A stretch of 64,000 bases of DNA from Rapana venosa. Its lineage: Eukaryota; Mollusca; Gastropoda; Neogastropoda; Muricidae. A program made the position numbers and the translations under genes. The first letter of the stretch is position 1; each line of letters starts with the position of its first letter. The stretch is from contig CM054140.1 of assembly GCA_028751875.1 (NCBI GenBank), positions 14,938,747 through 15,002,746 of the forward strand. Reading direction: 5' to 3'. The notes beneath the pieces were generated by a model, which worked only from the letters and a program-made list of their open reading frames with translations, was not told the DNA's origin and did no database searches. Positions 26,766-34,927 of this stretch are shown here, piece by piece.

Positions 26766-29700
26766 CATGTGAACAGTCACACATGTATACATGCATGTTA
26801 GATGGGGAAAAACAGTTTTGAATTAGTGTGATGTATGTTATTTTCTTGTTGTTTTGTAGGCTACACAGAAAAAGTGTTTTTAAAAAGTAAAAGTATTTAA
26901 CACTTGACTGAATATAACTACATTTTGAAAGTATGAAACTTTAATGTTTACCAGAAACAGTTAATAGTGATATTTCATGGACTGTAGTTTCCTTCACATT
27001 GGAAAGGGAGATACATTCTCTGACTCTGAAGACGAGGAAGATGGACTCCTCCAAACCAAGCAGTTGCATTTTCAACCCAGGCAGCTTTTCCCAGGAACAG
27101 ATGGGAATCTTTCAGGTAATTTGTAATGCTGGAATATATTTATTTTGTATGTGCTAAGGATTTGCCTGTGCACACTCTCAAACATACACACATGCATACT
27201 TTTGAATCAGAAAATCTTTTTTAAAAAAACAACAACTTCATGTGGAATTTGGACCATACAACTGTGGTATTCTAGGCAAGTTCTTTAACCTCTAGTAAAA
27301 ATTCTGCTGCACTTACTATCAGTTTCAGATTTCTTTTTCTCTGTGATTTCCGGATTTTAGGGCTTCTTGTGTCTTACGTTGTTGTTTTGTTTGGCTTTTT
27401 TGACTCTGCCATTACTGCATATGTTTTTGGTGTGTGACTTTTTAGCTGCATGTCCCCTTTACAGCCAGAGAAAAGCAGCTGTTCTACACTCTATTCTTTA
27501 AGGCCACAGGAGAATGATTTTTCACTCACTACTGTTTAGTCGATATGAACAGTTTATGCCAGTGTAACTTTTGTGGAGAATGATACACGGAATTTTAAAA
27601 TGTCATGATAATTGGATTTTGTATTTTTGCTCAATTTGTCACTGTAAAACATGATAGGTCTTGAGAACAAAGCAGAATTACAACAGTGGGCAGCCCAACT
27701 TTTTTAAAAATTGCTGTACAGATATTCTTTAAAGTGGAGTTAAAAGTAAATGCATTACAACCCAAAGCCACCACCCAGAAAACCTGCACTCTGCACTGTT
27801 CTCAGGTAAACTTCACACTTTCCATCCAGTAAACTAAATTGAAGCCCGTGGAGTCTAGGCTCATTGACCATGAGTGAAGTATGTAATGGTAGTAATGCAC
27901 CGCAGTGATAGATGCTAGACTTGTGGGTGTGTTTTCATGTCAGTTGTCAGTAAAGGATGGTGGATATCTGTCATGTCAAGTACACTCTTTCAAGGGGGTT
28001 GTTTATGACACTTTGCAGGGGACAGTCTTTAGTTTAGGTTTAAAAAAATACTTTGAGTGAACAAATGATATTAGAGAAGTTTATATCCTCCACCTTAGTG
28101 AACGTTTGCACAATTTACAAATGTGCCCCAGAACGTCATACACTACAAAACATTGCTGTTCACACGGCCATGCAGTTAAGATTAACCTAAGTTTTCAGTT
28201 AAAGTGAAAGTTTGATTAACAAACCTTTGTGTTCAGTGTTTTTGCTTTTTTGTTGTTTGTTTTATCTATGCTTTTGTCTTACAGTTTGTTTGCTTTTTTA
28301 GTTAGTTTGTTACTTACTCTGGTTAAACATTACATTTTATTTTGTGTGTTAAAAAAAAAGTGTAACTACTTATTTTTTCTGGTCCTGTTCACTTTTGGGG
28401 GGAAGGGGGGGGGGGGGGGGGGGGGGGGGTACGGTGTTAGGTTCATAAATATTTGTATTCTGCTCTACAGTTCTGTTTAATATTTGAACACACAGGGGAA
28501 AAAATAGTGCTCTGAAAAACTTTGTAGCTGCATTGTGCATATCAACTTTCAGATTCAAAAGAAAATGGGAAACCCTGTGAATCAGACAAAGACCTCCCTG
28601 AAGAAAATGCTGCTGTGTTAGAAGCCACTGCAGCAGCAATGGCAGCAGAAGGCAATGAGGAAGAGGAAAGCTTGTCTTTGGATGATGTCCAGTCATCGCT
28701 GCACAGTGAAGGAGAGTGTGAAGAAACAGGCGGCATCCTGGCCACAGTGATGAAGGAGCTGGGCAGTGAGGTGCAGAAACAGCTCCAGGTAAGAAACCAG
28801 TCATGGTTATTTTTGTTTTACTACTAATACTTTTCCGGGAAAAAAAAAGTATATGGAATCTTACATGGTGTAATTTGAACTTTAAAAATAATTATATCGT
28901 TTGTTACAAGATCAGACATGAAGATTGTTTTTGGTGATCATATTGTAAAATATGATTGAAGAGTTGAGTTAGTGTTTATTTCAGACTGTTGATTTGAGAA
29001 CAGCTGTGGAGCTTCCATTATGGCTGGACAGGGTTTAATTCCAAATGTGGAAAGTTAATGGGATTTTTTTAAAAACCCAAAAAGCAGATGAATTGCTGGA
29101 GATTTTGAGTGTAACTTTCAGTAATGTAATAACCTACACATGCCCTTCATAATGAGCTGCAATAGCCTATAAGAAGCATGGATACAATTGAAGTAAATGA
29201 TGATCTGGTATTGGAGGTGTGCATTTATTTTGTATATATCTCCTTGTTAGACACGGGAGTTGCAAGTGCAGCAGCTTGCCTTTGGTGCATTGAAACTTTC
29301 CAACAGTCGAGTCAACAAGCTTTGGACAGAGGATAGAAACCAGTGGTATGGATATTCTATTTTATGTTTTCATTTATTTTAAGAAAGTGCGAGATTGTGT
29401 AGTGTACATTTCGTAAATCTAGGCTCATAGTGAATATTCCAATGACACATAGTTATATAGTGTGTGTATGTGTATAAACGGAGGCACCGTGGTCGAGTGG
29501 TTTAGGCGGTCAACTCGTGATCCAGAGGTCGCGGGTTCGATCCCGCTCGGCTTGGTGTTGTGTCCTTGGGAAAGACACTTTACTCCTATTTTCCTCACTC
29601 CACCCAGGTGTACAAGTGGGTACCAGCTCTGCTGGGGAAGTATCTGGCGACAGACTAGCGTCCTGTCACAGGGGTGGTGAAAAACCATCAGTTCCCTTAA

Positions 29701-32700
29701 CGCTACAGAAACCGGGATAAGCTCCGGCTCTATGGGCCTTCTGGCTCGAAAGAACATACTTTTTTTTTTTGTATGTGTATAATCATCTTCTCATGTGGGT
29801 TTTTACCTTGGGCTTATATATCATTCAAGCATATGTATGTTTGTAAACCATTCCATCTGTTCAAAGAAAATTCACAGATTGAAAGTGAATAGGTACTTTC
29901 CTGATTCTACCAGCAAAAATAAAGTTGAGCAATGCTCTCAAACCTTCATCTGCGAAGTGCATTTCCTGGTTGTCCAAGTCTTCTTATCAAACCCAGTGTA
30001 AACAAAGTTGTGAGTAGAATCACAGTAGAAAATCCCCCCAAAATGTACCTTACATGAGAATTAAACACTGTAGTCTCTCAATGTGTTAGAATTGCTTATT
30101 TCCTTCATTTTTATGTCTCCAAACACTGTTTTGATATTCATCAGAACTTAGTCCACTCTCCTGAAAAAGACAATTACTTTGTGCCTTTTGAAATTCCTGC
30201 ATTTTAAAAAATTTCTAAACAACATTCTTTTCAAAGTGACAAACAAGTCTTGTTATCCAGCACATACACTTACTTGACTTTGTCTTGATGTTTTAAAAAA
30301 AATTTTCAGGGAACAAATTGTGGGTGATTTTAAAGTACAGATTGACAAGGAGCTGTCATTCCTGGAGAAAGAAGTAGCGGATTTCAACAAAGTGGAAAAG
30401 AAATCTCAGGTAAAATTGTACTTGCAATTTACTGTGGTGTGACAGTTGGTAGAAAGAATCTTTTTTACTCTGATTAGGTTCGGTTTCATTCATTTACACA
30501 CAAACACTGCAACAGAAGTTAGTACCTCAATGATTTTCACTGTGTTTAGCCCTTTTGCCATAGGTCAATCAATTGTGATAGAGCTATCAAATATCCATCA
30601 TTTCAATTGGCCCCATCATTCTCCTTGAACATCTCTTCATTTTCTTGACAGCGTCTCTGGTTTCTCATCTTTGAAATTTATGTTATGCACTTCATTTTTG
30701 TGACTTGATTTTCTTGTGAGGCCTGATCTCCCAGTGAACAGGTATGTGCCATAATATCAAGTGTGACTTCATGAGATCCATGGAAAATCAATTTTTGTCT
30801 GTCAGCTCTCCTACTGATAAACCTCTGTACAGTCAGTCACAGTCTTAATTGACAACCTCCCCATAGCTGCATGTGACAGGATGTTAATTCTTGTCAGCAT
30901 TGTTGCAACCAGTCAAAAGTAGACAGTGCAAAAACTGATGACATCACATGCATAAGATTAATAAGACAGAAGGAAGGCCCACTGGTTTTCTTTCCCATAA
31001 GTTGTGAAATGGTGAGAGGTATTACGCTCTTAATTTGACACACTGTTCCAGATTATCTGCTAGAGTTGGTTTAATCCTGATTGTTGAATCTGTCATTTAG
31101 AATGGTTGAGAAAGTGTCATCTTTCATTCAACATTCTTTTTTTTGTCCCCAGGCCATTTTCATGGAACAGCTAAAAATGCTCTCTGACAAGCGACAGCGG
31201 CTCCAGAAAGGGTATGTTGAATCTCCAAACTCTCATGTTCACTTGACATTAATCATTGAACTTCATTTGAAAATTGTACTTTTTTTTCTTTAGGGATGAG
31301 TATTGTGAGATATGTATCTGGTTTGCATGCTTACTTTTCAAGTAAGGGTGTCAAATGAGACATCATTTTAAAGGCATGTATCATGAATGAGCATCTACAC
31401 TCACATGCAGGGGGGGGGAAGAGGGGGGGGGCTTCTAACAACTTTCAGTGATCCTTTTCCAAGTACAGGTAGGTTACCTTTGGCCAACTTAAGCTAAATA
31501 ATTTATGTGATCACGTGTTTTCAGGTAGTAAAGGGAATAACTGAAACCTAAAATCTGTGGTGTCCAGAATAGTCACAGTACATGCTCACCCACTCAGCCC
31601 ACTGGTTCATGTGTAGGCAGTACACAGAGGTGGGTGGGAATGGAAAAAGGTCATTATGGTGGGAATCTGGGGTAATGTTCTTTGTCTGATGATTCACTTC
31701 AAGCTGACAATGATTATGAAAGTGACAGTGATGTGCAACACTTGCTGGATGCTGTGTAGCAGATGAACTTTTCAACAGACGAGTATACTCATAGTGACAG
31801 TGAGTCCACTCACAGTTATAGCAAAAGTTGTTCAAGGCCTGAGGCAGTAGGAAATACAGGGAGGGTTGATGTGGGTAGGGGGAGAGTGGTGGTGAAGAGA
31901 AGGAATCGGTGAGCAGGGTGGGAGTGACCAAGTCAGCAGGGCCAGAAAAGTTATCTATTATAGTGAAATATGTGCATGTGATCAAATTGGTAAAGACGAT
32001 TTCCAAAGGGTGCATTTTCACTCCTTTTTTCGTTCATTGTGCATATCTTGGCTTATAAGTTTGTTTTAGTGTCAGGTAAAAAGTTACATAAATTACAATT
32101 TCTAATTAGGCATGTTATGTAACAATACATAATCAACATTTTAAAGACCTAAATTGAAGTTTGGATTCCTCACTCATTTTCCCTTACAAAAAATGAATGT
32201 TTTTCTATCTCAAAAAGTGTTCACGCCAGAATGTTTTTGTTAATCCTGAAACGGTAAAAATCTCTGGCACTGGGAAGAACCTTAAATCAGACTTTTCCTG
32301 GCAGTGAAAGGGTTAAAGGAGAAAAAATTCTGTTACTGACATGACCCTGGTAACTTGAAAAGAGCCAACCATACAAGCTTCTCACCCAGTGTGTACTTTC
32401 AATCTCACAGTGATTCCCAGGAGGGATGAGGGAGTCAGAGTGCATATTCTGATGACCCCCAGGGTGCTAAGCTGGGGAACATGCAACAACACATCATAGA
32501 TTTATGCACATCCAAGAATTATATCACATCCATACTATGAAATGAATAGATATATATTAAATCAAAAATAACAACAGGTCAAAGTTTTTGTATGACATCA
32601 TTGCCATTTTTATTAGATTTCAGATGAGAAGATTTTATCAGTTGTAGGGAAGAACTTTAGGATGGAAGGAATTTTGTATTTTGACAACAGATGTGCTGTG

Positions 32701-34927
32701 GAAAAACAGCAAGGAGACAGAGGAAATGATTTGTTGCATGTCTGAAGAGTAGAAGCCAATAAGCCAGTACAAATCCTCTGCATATTTTTTGATAATTTAT
32801 TTTTTTTACTATGTAAACATTTTAGATGGTGATGTGTAATCTTCAATGCATTGTTGATTTGGGAAGGTGGTGCTTTGCATAATTTAAAGATTGTGAACAT
32901 TTGATGTCTACTCTTCCAGGGTTGAGACTGCCAAAAAATGCCATGACCAGTTCAGTATGAAATTACATCACACCCAAAGTCGCACGCAGGAAGTTCAAGT
33001 GAGCTGTTTTATTTGTTTGCAGAATTACTTAATATCAGTATTAGTGTGAGCAATGTTTTTCTCTCCTTCTATGTAGTTATGATCTTAACCTTTTTTTCAC
33101 ATACATTTGTATGTTGGTTCTGTGGCATACAGGATTTCACACTTCACAACATTTTTTGTTAGGAAATGCACATAGGTGTGTACTAATTAAAAGTGTGCTG
33201 TCCTAAAGTATTGTTCAAAAACAGTTTAGTTTTTAAACAGGGATAAAACTTGCTTGTATACATAATGCAGATAGTCAGAATGTGAACATGTGTATGTGAT
33301 TAGGCTTGTATGAAGAACTGATTTGTGTCCTATCATCAAACTGTACTTTTGTTGAATGTAAAATGGTTGTGTTAGAGAGGGCAGGGGCTGAAACCCTTTT
33401 GTTTTCATCATTGCACTTAATGCTTTTTAAGTCAACTGGAACAAAAATACATGAGGTAAAGGAAACGTGTTTATCTGTGCATATTTTCCAGTTTCCAAAG
33501 ATTTTTTTTTTTTACATAAGAATGTGCATTTCAGTCCAGTTCTCACAAGAAAATGGCGGAACACATTTTAATTCAATTGATTTTTCTTTGTTCATGGGAA
33601 TACAAAATCAAATGACATGTTAATATAAAAACCATTTATCTCCTCAAATTTAAGTAACCTAGTTTTTGTGCTTGAAAACTGTTCATTTTGAAAATTGACT
33701 TTTTGTGCAAAATTTTTTAGGAAGCCACCATATTGTGCAAGGGAGACATTATGTGCTTTTCTCAAGAGAACAGAAAAGAACTTGTCATCATGTAAAGGGT
33801 TATATAACAATTTAAAGATTTTGTCCTAAAATGTGAATAGTAATCAAGTGAGGCGCAGAGAGAGAGAGAGAGAGTTTGAATTAGAAGTAAAAGTGTCATT
33901 TATGTTCTATAATGTCTGACCATGTAGGCTGTGTTTCAAAGACGAAAGACCAAATTTCTGAGAAAAATAGAAGACCTAAAATCCTTAATGTTCAAGGTCT
34001 GAAAGCTATCCCTACAGTTTATTTGTTTAGGTGTCAGTTTATCTATGACACAGTAGATATATTTATCTTACAATTGCTTTTTTTTTCTTTGCTTTTTTTA
34101 AAAGAAACAGTTGTGCATATTTGGTCAGTGAATATGATTTTCTGTCCACAGAGACAGCTGGAATCACAAATGAAGGAAGAAATGGATAGAATAAAGAACA
34201 AACTGCTCCAAGACATGGTAATAACTTTTCTTTTCCACTGCCCTTACTCTTCTTTGTGTTTCTTGATATCTATTAGCAGAAATGACACATTTCTGGACGA
34301 AAAGCCACCGAGTTTGAAAAATGTGTGAATGAGTTTTCTACAACCTACAGATCAAATATCGCCCATAAATCATCTCTTTCTAACTAGATCAGTGGATTTC
34401 TAGACTTGATTGGTGATCTCAGTTATGTGTACCGTGTACTATGATTCTGATGACAGTTATGTGTACTCTGATTCTGATGACCTCGGTTATGTGTACTCTG
34501 ATTCTGCAAAGTGTTAACATTTCAGTAAAAATGGTTAAGCCCAATACTATCAGATTGTTAATTTCAGTAAAAATGGTTACGCCCAATACTATCAGATTGT
34601 TTTTTGCTGTAATAAATTTTAGTAGCAGCGTCTAATTTGGGGGTGTGTTTTTTTCTTTTTTCCCCCCATTTTTTTGCTAGAGCTCCAAGGTTCACCATTG
34701 GCAAGATTTTGCATATGCAACTGTTTTTGCCCACCATGAAGGTAGCTGCTTCTGGCTGGGTATGTGTTTCCTTGTAAGAAACCATGATGGCAAACACTGC
34801 ATAGAATCTGTTTGCTGATTATTTCCAATGTCATGATTTTGTAACCTAAACATCTAAAATACTTTTTTTCCAGCAACGTCAGCAGCTTCAACGAATGAAG
34901 GCATCCATCCGCCAGCATTTCTTGTGA
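539..34927 (+). CDS. SYCP2: SYCP2-like synaptonemal complex / meiotic axis protein, 3' part of gene (21 exons)
   Basis: Multi-exon gene whose 5' end lies left of the window; about 1,530 codons are visible. SYCP2 is a meiotic chromosome-axis protein that pairs with SYCP3 through a C-terminal coiled coil and binds HORMA-domain proteins. Seen here: exon 1 resembles the end of the SYCP2 Spt16M-like domain (motif QILGTYVTEEEDHLHVKLYI, then SQFLGK where the vertebrate protein has TQKIFG). The middle is a long basic, Ser/Lys/Gln-rich disordered region. The final six exons form a coiled coil containing IKNKLLQDM, close to the vertebrate C-terminal segment. The exons listed separately join without a frame break, in phases 0,1,1,0,2,0,2,0,1,0,0,1,0,1,0,2,0,2,0,0. 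Introns carry SINEs, LINE and hAT fragments and microsatellites. It could instead be the SYCP2L paralogue; the two are not separable here. Confidence 0.78.
1060..1330 (-). repeat. Type-C core fragment
   Basis: Shares gggtcattgtggtggtgttc and the following blocks with 3590-4375; a shorter piece occurs at about 485-530. Confidence 0.5.
1562..1875 (+). mobile_element. Type-B tRNA-derived SINE
   Basis: tRNA-like head (ggatagcttagtggttagag), body with gatgagatatgaaccaaggcctcttgtg-type sequence and agaagagtagg, and the tail variant ending ttagacaccatccc. Partly decayed. Confidence 0.75.
1912..2900 (+). repeat. 1.0-kb dispersed repeat, copy 1 (possible DNA transposon)
   Basis: Matches 57155-57750 and 58720-59090 with high identity in the same orientation and order. 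Ends read CACTGCTTCTCA and (reverse complement of the right end) CACGGCTGCTCA, 10 of 12 matching. Neighbouring 8-mers GAGAATAA and GAGAATGA differ by one base. No transposase frame. Confidence 0.65.
3590..4375 (-). mobile_element. Type-C long tRNA-headed SINE
   Basis: Reverse orientation: the tRNA-like head is at the right (minus strand: catggtgcagtggttagcac, then tcgtgggttcgaatcc) and the body extends nearly 800 bp leftward. It matches 25690-26510 over most of its length (gccactttggtggtgttcag-type core and agccagactgag blocks). Confidence 0.7.
4457..4622 (+). CDS. SYCP2: SYCP2-like exon 2 (linker, possible HORMA-binding closure motif)
   Basis: Begins after ttccaccag in phase 0 and encodes QTVDSGKRDG... 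ending near KVSVPSDPMSTPASSVF. A CAGCAG tandem acceptor allows a start at 4457 or 4460. Three donors give the phase 1 required by the next exon (after 4607, 4622 or 4634); 4622 is a tentative choice. The position just after the Spt16M-like domain matches the closure-motif region of vertebrate SYCP2. Confidence 0.6.
4740..4960 (+). mobile_element. LINE reverse-transcriptase fragment, plus orientation
   Basis: Frames read KIDKTSLENVQNFKYLDS, a segment typical of non-LTR retrotransposon ORF2 after the catalytic core, followed by stops. It abuts a LINE fragment in the opposite orientation. Confidence 0.6.
5000..6420 (-). mobile_element. Decayed LINE (non-LTR retrotransposon), minus orientation
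   Basis: Minus-strand reading shows reverse transcriptase blocks NYRTIPLMCHTSKILL, RGTIDMIFMLQNITENV and FITFIDYSKAFDSVIP at about 6110-6390, and a C-terminal GRPPASLIGNI block at about 5040. Several stops and frame breaks; a poly-G run interrupts it at about 5786. Confidence 0.7.
6464..6637 (+). CDS. SYCP2: SYCP2-like exon 3
   Basis: Acceptor ttcattgttgcag, donor gtaagt; enters with two bases of a split codon and leaves in phase 1. Encodes a Ser/Arg/Lys-rich disordered segment (KSRKASSLCSPQTIEPVETL, later RKSERLERKSSMLS). Confidence 0.75.
6690..7085 (-). mobile_element. Type-B-related SINE, reverse orientation
   Basis: Contains the alternative tail (agctccaaggttcaac), body (cctcagtttatagtcg) and a decayed tRNA-like head toward 7085. 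In the intron before SYCP2-like exon 4. Confidence 0.75.
7168..7279 (+). repeat. TATG microsatellite
   Basis: About 110 bp of (TATG)n with interspersed TGCA and GAAT variants. Confidence 0.95.
7566..9940 (+). CDS. SYCP2: SYCP2-like exon 4, very large Lys/Gln/Glu-rich exon
   Basis: 2,375-nt exon after the acceptor cttttctttttacag, open throughout (about 791 codons). The upstream codons of this open frame (7526-7565) are intronic. The protein is hydrophilic and low in complexity; about 8590-9040 holds degenerate repeats around a SKQNxRQEKDxxE core. The end PRSLASLDSSISPIKFISPD resembles Ser-rich SYCP2 linker sequence. The best downstream boundary is a GC donor, GAG|gcaagt, at 9940/9941, which keeps phase 0 with exon 5; the only GT option (tatcaa|gtgacc) is weaker. 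If neither were used the frame would stop at 9970. Confidence 0.78.
10580..10920 (+). mobile_element. Type-B tRNA-derived SINE, near full length
   Basis: Head with A box ggatagcatggtggttag and B box gggttcgaatc; body gatgagactataaaccaagg...agaagagtaggcc...acagatgac; tail cattatcctcgaaat. Lies in the intron after SYCP2-like exon 4. Confidence 0.85.
11245..11490 (-). mobile_element. Type-D repeat (TAA-tailed), reverse orientation
   Basis: Left end is a TAA microsatellite, then aatttatatagcgctgaatc, ataccactttaagtcacgg, gtgaaattcgggctgctctc, gcgctgcgccaccc and a T-run. Related blocks occur at 12905-13260 and 18815-18910. Confidence 0.7.
11727..11794 (+). CDS. SYCP2: SYCP2-like exon 5
   Basis: Acceptor tttattttcttacag, donor gtgaga; 68 nt, phase 0 in and 2 out. 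Encodes DTRKKQNVDSEKDGLSHLSE plus RN(T), a charged linker continuous in frame with exon 4 when the GC donor is used. Confidence 0.7.
12905..13260 (-). repeat. Type-D repeat, decayed, with internal duplication
   Basis: Contains taccactgtaagtccc, gaaattcaggctgctatccc and two consecutive blocks of cagaattttaccagg, then gcatgttacacatgggacct. The last module resembles the type-B body. Confidence 0.6.
13590..13682 (+). repeat. Short dispersed repeat shared with 46770-46862
   Basis: Both contain ggatagaaaag, cacagaa(t/c)ttccaga(g/a)ggtgg, atgctatttatactg and catccccaca. Family unknown. Confidence 0.6.
13937..14018 (+). repeat. AT microsatellite
   Basis: (AT)n with a short GT interruption, ending 27 bp before the acceptor of SYCP2-like exon 6. 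Confidence 0.95.
14046..14091 (+). CDS. SYCP2: SYCP2-like exon 6
   Basis: 46-nt exon between the acceptor ctgtgtcttttcag and the donor gtgagt; completes the split codon from exon 5 and leaves in phase 0 (QKRQNADLAKKRSSF). Confidence 0.68.
14276..14323 (+). repeat. C33-A15 homopolymer pair
   Basis: 33 consecutive C followed directly by 15 A. Confidence 0.95.
14597..14852 (+). repeat. TC-rich polypyrimidine tract
   Basis: About 250 bp of (TC)n and CCCT variants abutting the left end of the hAT-like element. Confidence 0.95.
14853..16475. mobile_element. hAT-like non-autonomous DNA transposon
   Basis: Perfect 13-bp terminal inverted repeats CAGGGTTCATACA / TGTATGAACCCTG. Both ends carry subterminal clusters of aagccctaaaaaggccct-type repeats. 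No transposase frame is visible in 1.6 kb. Flanks (ctctctca / tctcacac) share TCTCA only, inside a TC microsatellite, so the 8-bp duplication is not clear. Confidence 0.75.
16565..16632 (+). CDS. SYCP2: SYCP2-like exon 7
   Basis: Acceptor cattatctgttgtgcag, donor gtaagt; phase 0 in, 2 out; encodes RKSLATGCSIDTSDVESKTS then EK. It lies only 90 bp after the right end of a hAT-like element that occupies most of the preceding intron. Confidence 0.7.
18134..18435 (+). mobile_element. Type-E chimeric tRNA/5S-rRNA SINE at a splice site
   Basis: The head ggggacgggatagctcagtgg is tRNA-like; the following segment (about 18178-18245: aagttaagcagcgtcgagcg, then gttgggtgggtgacc) follows the 5S rRNA internal promoter. 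The body contains gtaaatgggtacctgcc and the tail is a CCTTTA repeat. Flanked by the 10-bp duplication TGTGTTGCAG (18124-18133, 18436-18445). Confidence 0.85.
18446..18590 (+). CDS. SYCP2: SYCP2-like exon 8 (3' splice site duplicated by a SINE)
   Basis: 145-nt exon encoding SELSWIAEYKSQSTLKRKTS ... LNFSLDVHLEPEFDLIE, donor gag|gtcatg. The SW(I/L)xE start resembles SYCP2 linker sequence. The acceptor TGTGTTGCAG at 18436-18445 is the right copy of a SINE target-site duplication; the original acceptor (18124-18133) now lies upstream of the SINE. Use of the upstream copy would read into the SINE and stop at 18366-18368. Confidence 0.75.
18815..18910 (-). repeat. Type-D repeat fragment
   Basis: accactttaagtcacgagat ... 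gaaattcggggctgctctcc ... caccacc; shared with 11325-11435. Confidence 0.65.
19485..19602 (+). CDS. SYCP2: SYCP2-like exon 9
   Basis: Acceptor acttttatttcag, donor gtatgt (inside a short GTAT microsatellite); 118 nt, phase 0 in and 1 out. Encodes TTRTFRREGSVIITSQHSFQ followed by a Ser-rich stretch. Confidence 0.72.
19737..19929 (+). repeat. CTAT then TG microsatellites
   Basis: (CTAT)n to about 19800, then a perfect (TG)n of roughly 74 bp at 19856-19929. Confidence 0.95.
20126..20445 (+). mobile_element. Type-B-related SINE with alternative tail
   Basis: Same head and body as other type-B copies, but the 3' part is the module reading agaatgcagctaccttaatg ... gagctctagcc, also seen at 34676, 39600, 6690 and 23655 in reverse. 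Confidence 0.75.
20787..20991 (+). mobile_element. Severely 5'-truncated LINE 3' end
   Basis: Encodes the ORF2 C-terminus GGRRRGRPRKSWEDNISEWT ... and ends in a GATA repeat. Flanked by ATAGAACTTGATG (20774-20786 and 20992-21004), a target-site duplication. Confidence 0.8.
21201..21232 (+). CDS. SYCP2: SYCP2-like exon 10 (micro-exon)
   Basis: 32-nt exon between tgttccgcag and gtaaga; completes the split codon of exon 9 and leaves in phase 0 (DVDGKASQKSK). Supported by phase fit on both sides and a strong donor. Confidence 0.6.
22522..22632 (+). CDS. SYCP2: SYCP2-like exon 11
   Basis: Acceptor aacaatttcag, donor gtatgt; 111 nt, exactly 37 codons, phase 0 on both sides. Encodes ESVKVAQTPGTSYCGS ... 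FLSQLSDRLASVQTD. Confidence 0.72.
23655..24025 (-). mobile_element. Type-B-related SINE, reverse orientation
   Basis: Same arrangement as 6690-7085: alternative tail, body with ggggcctcagtttatagtct, then a head fragment. A CA-rich run follows. Confidence 0.75.
24100..24935 (+). mobile_element. LINE 3' fragment (ORF2 C-terminal region)
   Basis: Reads PIMHYGSELWGIVKAAV, NMLYNLDAAGKENWVT, MTRLRLGVSELAVHYYRY and ICHLCKEAEENKVHFVLCC (a C-C-H-C zinc-knuckle pattern), ending at TGA about 24930. Two in-frame stops break it. A different LINE lineage from the one at 42468. Confidence 0.75.
25181..25370 (+). CDS. SYCP2: SYCP2-like exon 12
   Basis: Acceptor tttatatttcag, donor gtaggt; 190 nt, phase 0 in, 1 out. 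Encodes TNLADIRRKLQYAEEQSPSS ... QLKKIGLLS. A poly-G tract follows the donor within 30 bp. Confidence 0.73.
25690..26510 (-). mobile_element. Type-C long tRNA-headed SINE, older copy
   Basis: Same block order as 3590-4375, with a more decayed head. In the intron after SYCP2-like exon 12. Confidence 0.65.
26569..26618 (+). CDS. SYCP2: SYCP2-like exon 13
   Basis: Acceptor tttgttttccag; encodes (G)PSSIVRPSKSSMKRKF. The donor is ambiguous: ttt|gtatcc after 26618 or gat|gtaggc after 26636; both are weak and both leave phase 0. Confidence 0.55.
27007..27115 (+). CDS. SYCP2: SYCP2-like exon 14 (acidic patch)
   Basis: Encodes GDTFSDSEDEEDGLLQTKQ...; donor gtaatt, phase 1 out. The acceptor cacattggaaag has a poor pyrimidine tract, so the left edge is less certain; a start from the earlier ctgtag would hit a stop in the phase-0 frame. 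Confidence 0.62.
28405..28429 (+). repeat. Poly-G run
   Basis: 25 consecutive G; comparable runs occur near 5786, 11983, 21800, 23325, 25395, 40515 and 47300. Confidence 0.95.
28553..28788 (+). CDS. SYCP2: SYCP2-like exon 15
   Basis: Acceptor atcaactttcag, donor gtaaga; 236 nt. An acidic Ala/Glu/Ser-rich segment leads into GGILATVMKELGSEVQKQLQ, the start of the C-terminal helical region. Phase 1 in, 0 out. Confidence 0.77.
29251..29345 (+). CDS. SYCP2: SYCP2-like exon 16 (coiled-coil start)
   Basis: Acceptor ctccttgttag, donor gtatgg; encodes TRELQVQQLAFGALKLSNSR then VNKLWTEDRNQ(W), an amphipathic helix. Phase 0 in, 2 out. Confidence 0.77.
29478..29769 (+). mobile_element. Type-A tRNA-derived SINE, young copy
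   Basis: Head ggcaccgtggtcgagtgg (A box) and gggttcgatcccg (B box); body with gtccttgggaaagacactt and a shared 3' end cggctctatggg...gaaagaacatac. Flanked by a TGTATGTGTATAA direct repeat (29465-29477 and 29770-29782). In the intron after SYCP2-like exon 16. Confidence 0.88.
30310..30409 (+). CDS. SYCP2: SYCP2-like exon 17 (coiled coil)
   Basis: Acceptor aaaaattttcag, donor gtaaaa; encodes EQIVGDFKVQIDKELSFLEK then EVADFNKVEKKSQ. The spacing of LEKE followed by DF resembles the vertebrate SYCP2 coiled-coil segment around LEKEFVDFW. Confidence 0.8.
31153..31211 (+). CDS. SYCP2: SYCP2-like exon 18 (coiled coil)
   Basis: Acceptor ttttttgtccccag, donor gtatgt; encodes AIFMEQLKMLSDKRQRLQK(G), phase 0 in, 2 out. 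Heptad-like hydrophobic spacing. Confidence 0.78.
31680..32312. mobile_element. piggyBac-like element, left end missing
   Basis: Diverged copy of 49680-50343, including DYESDSDVQHLLDAV followed by a stop, the caaggcctgaggcagtagga block and the right terminus gcagtgaaagggttaa with TTAA at 32313-32316. No left terminal repeat was found; the open frame on the other strand here is fortuitous. Confidence 0.65.
32920..32998 (+). CDS. SYCP2: SYCP2-like exon 19 (coiled coil)
   Basis: Acceptor tctactcttccag, donor gtgagc; encodes VETAKKCHDQFSMKLHHTQS then RTQEVQ; phase 2 in, 0 out. Confidence 0.78.
34152..34217 (+). CDS. SYCP2: SYCP2-like exon 20 (coiled coil)
   Basis: Acceptor tttctgtccacag, donor gtaata; 22 codons, RQLESQMKEEMDRIKNKLLQ then DM. 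This aligns by eye with the conserved end of vertebrate SYCP2 (…LQDRLLKDM…). Confidence 0.8.
34422..34600 (+). repeat. Two adjacent short tandem repeats
   Basis: Three copies of a unit of about 30 bp with ttatgtgtactctgattctg, then two copies of a 44-bp unit with cagtaaaaatggtta and gcccaatactatcagattgt. Confidence 0.85.
34676..34765 (-). repeat. SINE alternative-tail fragment
   Basis: Only the tail module (agagctccaaggttcaccat ... gaaggtagctgcttctgg). It lies about 100 bp before the terminal SYCP2-like exon. Confidence 0.65.
34874..34927 (+). CDS. SYCP2: SYCP2-like exon 21, terminal exon with stop
   Basis: Acceptor actttttttccag; encodes QRQQLQRMKASIRQHFL and TGA at 34925-34927. The length and helical character match the vertebrate SYCP2 C-terminal tail. 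Confidence 0.8.
   Translation, partial: QRQQLQRMKASIRQHFL

Noticed and set aside
31548..32021. 157-codon minus-strand frame
   Set aside because: Overlaps the piggyBac-like remnant on the opposite strand; no family features and no conservation with the second copy.
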